Source: Toxoplasma gondii ME49 (Eukaryota > Apicomplexa > Conoidasida > Eucoccidiorida > Sarcocystidae). From it: a stretch of 64,000 nt of DNA. The notes under the pieces are model-generated. The model did no database searches. It saw only the letters and a list, made by a program, of their open reading frames with translations, and had not been told where the DNA came from. A program made the translations under genes and the position numbers. Of this stretch, positions 62,101 through 64,000 are shown in pieces. The stretch spans positions 1,083,227-1,147,226 of the forward strand of contig NC_031472.1 of the NCBI RefSeq assembly GCF_000006565.2, given 5' to 3'. Within the stretch, counting starts at the first letter, position 1; each line of letters opens with the position of its first letter.

Positions 62101-63377
62101 TAAATCGTTCTCCCTTCTGTACGAGGGTCGAAACAATCGACCAATAGGGCAGCCAGCAGCAGCGATTTACGGTTGCAGTTGTGACCTCGTCTTGCAGTTC
62201 TGATAGAACGGTGTTTATATTAATGGGAGCACAAGCTGGTAACCACTTCTGCTCTCTATGTGTAGTGTGCAGACTGGTACGCTCGATATGTAAACACGAG
62301 GGGCTCCGGTGAAACGTGACTGTCAGAGGAGTGCCACGATGACAGACACATTCACAACGCTACGGAGTTCGGAGGCATGTGTATTAGATTTCACATTGCT
62401 GTGCGTGCCCTGTCGTGTGCGCATTGTGTGAAGATTCAGGCACCATAATTTAGTGTGCAGTTGCTAGTACAGAAACCCACCGCCGGTCGCGGCAGAAGTT
62501 ATTCTGGTTGTCCGTTTCTCTCTCGAACGGCGTAAAAGAGGGACCGCAAAAGACCTTTTCCAAAGAGTGTCTTAATATCTCTATATATCAGTGCAGTGAT
62601 CGTCCGTGCGCGCCAATCAACTCAAAAACTCTTCCCCTCCTATGAACGCTTCAATCGGGAGAGCATTTGAATCACCTGCTTGCCGAACATCGGTTTGAAC
62701 AATCGACACTAGGTATAGCAGAAAGTCTGCCGAGGCTTGCACGATGTCGGACGTTCTCTTCGCTTTCGATGTCCCGCGTGTAGACGAAACCAGATTTCTC
62801 TTTTCAATGCCAGGAAGGGCGGCGTAGCAACGATTGTTCGCGTCCCCACCTCGCCCCACCTGCCCCAGCGAGCCCACGATGACATCGGTGACTCAAAGTC
62901 TGGGATCAAACGGGTAAGAAGCTTCCGTTTTGTTTATGATTTTTCACGTATACGCAGGTCTAGGAACGGCGCAAGAGATTTCATCACCTCAAACGTGGTA
63001 CGTACAGGCAGAGTTCCGTCAAGTGGCCACCTGAAATATGTGGTGAGACATCGTGTTTATCAAAGAATTTCACTTGTTTATTTGTTTCGGCTTGTTTGTG
63101 GGGTACGGCTGGGCGTCCCTCCATCCTGTTGGTGGTTACGTTGCATTTGGAACCTTTCAGCTTCAGTTGCCAAGTGTAACAGAAAAACAAATCATAGACA
63201 GCCCATCCCCGCTGTGTTCAATTGCTCTGGCCTTAACAAAAGGCTCTTATCTCGTCGTTTTCTCTGACAGTTAGCGCGAGCTTTGAAATTACGATGTAGG
63301 CGCAAATCCGGCAATGTAGGCTCCATTTGTGACATTGCATGCCCTCCCTCTTACTCGTAAGTCATCTTTTGCAACAG
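59153..63377. other. Divergent intergenic region and possible 5' exons of the right-edge gene
   Basis: The left part should hold the 5' UTR and promoter of the DHHC gene; a TGCATGC motif lies near 60539. To the right, some plus-strand stretches look like exons. About 61158-61300 is open with a Cys-rich piece (SCEGCGSDLDVPRFRC). About 61750-61938 and 61920-62096 are open in different frames. 62719-62913 is open and ends in a GTAAGA donor in the right phase to join the exon at 63378. I could not chain these into one model, and the minus strand is also open across two of them, so only 62719-62913 is a reasonable exon candidate. Short minus-strand frames near 59762-60244 look like UTR. Confidence 0.4.
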
Positions 63378-64000
63378 TACGAAGCTGAGGTGATGCCACC
63401 AAGTAGAAAGTTCCTTTTCATGAGCTTAGCTGCATCTGTTTTCCCGTTTAGGGACAGTCCTCTAAGCTCTCGTGAGCGGACAAGACGAATTGAAGAACGC
63501 GTGTTTTCTCGCAAGCGGCATCGCCTGCGCACCCACGAACCATACCGTTCATGCTTGTTGAGAGCAAACATGGAAGTTTACTCTTTCTCTGAGGAAGAGC
63601 GAAACTTTGGCGGTGACTGGGAAGAGGAGACACCAGGAGAGGTTTTATCCGGTAGGCATGCCGCGGCAGCCTCAAAATCACTGTGCCCATCCTTGGCTTC
63701 GCATGACTACGCCCAGCAGTTTCTGATTGTTTTGGGCTTGCAACAGAAGCGTCTCGAAGATCTCCAGCAGCAGAGAACCCATTTGATTGAGAGAATTCGT
63801 CTCAATACAATATTACGGTCCAAGGAGGCTGCCGCAAAAGCCGAGTCTCTGGCGCGCCTGCTGAAAAGACAGGAGGTCCAAGATAAGTGGAAAAACGAAC
63901 GAAATGATCAGTTGCGAAACCAAGCCCTGGAGATGTTGCATTGGCCGCTCACGGTAGGCAGCCGCCAGGATGAAAACGAAAAGCGACTGCAGCAGGAAAT
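63378..64000 (+). CDS. Coiled-coil protein, 5' part, runs off the right edge
   Basis: A frame is open from the acceptor (CAACAG, exon from 63378) to the end of the window, 207 codons. The first in-frame Met is at 63393 and another is at 63420. It encodes an Arg-rich N-terminal stretch, an acidic patch (SFSEEERN, then DWEEE), and from about 63715 a strongly charged heptad-type helix (KRLEDLQQQR, KAESLARLLKRQE) typical of a coiled coil. Upstream exon 62719-62913 would join in phase 0 but has no ATG, so the true start is uncertain. A GTAGGC site after 63953 could end the exon earlier. The family is not recognisable; cytoskeletal or centrosomal proteins often look like this. Confidence 0.6.

Noticed and set aside
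1..64000. CRISPR arrays, insertion sequences, LINE or LTR elements, rRNA genes
   Set aside because: None seen. Repeats are microsatellites, one short direct repeat and coding repeats; no transposase, reverse transcriptase or terminal repeats were found by reading.

Overview
The window is nuclear DNA of a eukaryote with many introns. It is almost certainly a coccidian apicomplexan of the Toxoplasma/Neospora/Sarcocystis group. The reasons are GT-AG introns of about 0.4 to 1.5 kb with pyrimidine-rich acceptors, a DHHC palmitoyltransferase with a very long serine-rich tail, alanine-rich low-complexity protein segments, TGCATGC motifs, TA and GATA microsatellites, and sparse genes. The long introns would suit a large-genome coccidian such as Sarcocystis, but I cannot name the species. 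No bacterial, organellar or CRISPR features are present. Gene models were built by hand from splice signals and phase continuity, so exon ends are predictions.

Layout. (1) 1-17106, plus strand: the 3' part of a large multi-exon gene of no family I recognise. It is built from four tandem copies of a four-exon module, with every intron in phase 1, followed by a charged tail. (2) 17125-18060: an AT-rich island. (3) 21141-23920, plus: a four-exon predicted membrane protein of unknown function. (4) 25802-25875 and 26559-26643: tRNA-Ile(UAU) and an intron-containing tRNA-Tyr(GUA). (5) 35696-29485, minus: a complete nine-exon, 514-residue secreted M20D amidohydrolase (ILR1/hippurate-hydrolase-like). 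(6) 38255-47366, plus, divergent from (5): a 13-exon protein of about 1,241 residues with an N-terminal acylation motif, a SPRY domain, four helical units and a poly-Ala/charged tail. (7) 59152-48501, minus, convergent with (6): a complete 13-exon, 1,328-residue DHHC palmitoyltransferase. (8) 63378 to the right edge, plus: the start of a coiled-coil protein that runs off the window.

The genes do not form a pathway. Two encode lipid-anchoring biology (an acylated SPRY scaffold candidate and a palmitoyltransferase), but their adjacency does not show interaction. The most novel feature is the four-exon coding module of gene 1. Its 81-nt exon is the same length in all four copies, and that exon's proline 23 never changes. 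The SPRY/helical-repeat protein is second: its repeat units are each split over two exons, and one of its introns appears to be GC-AG.
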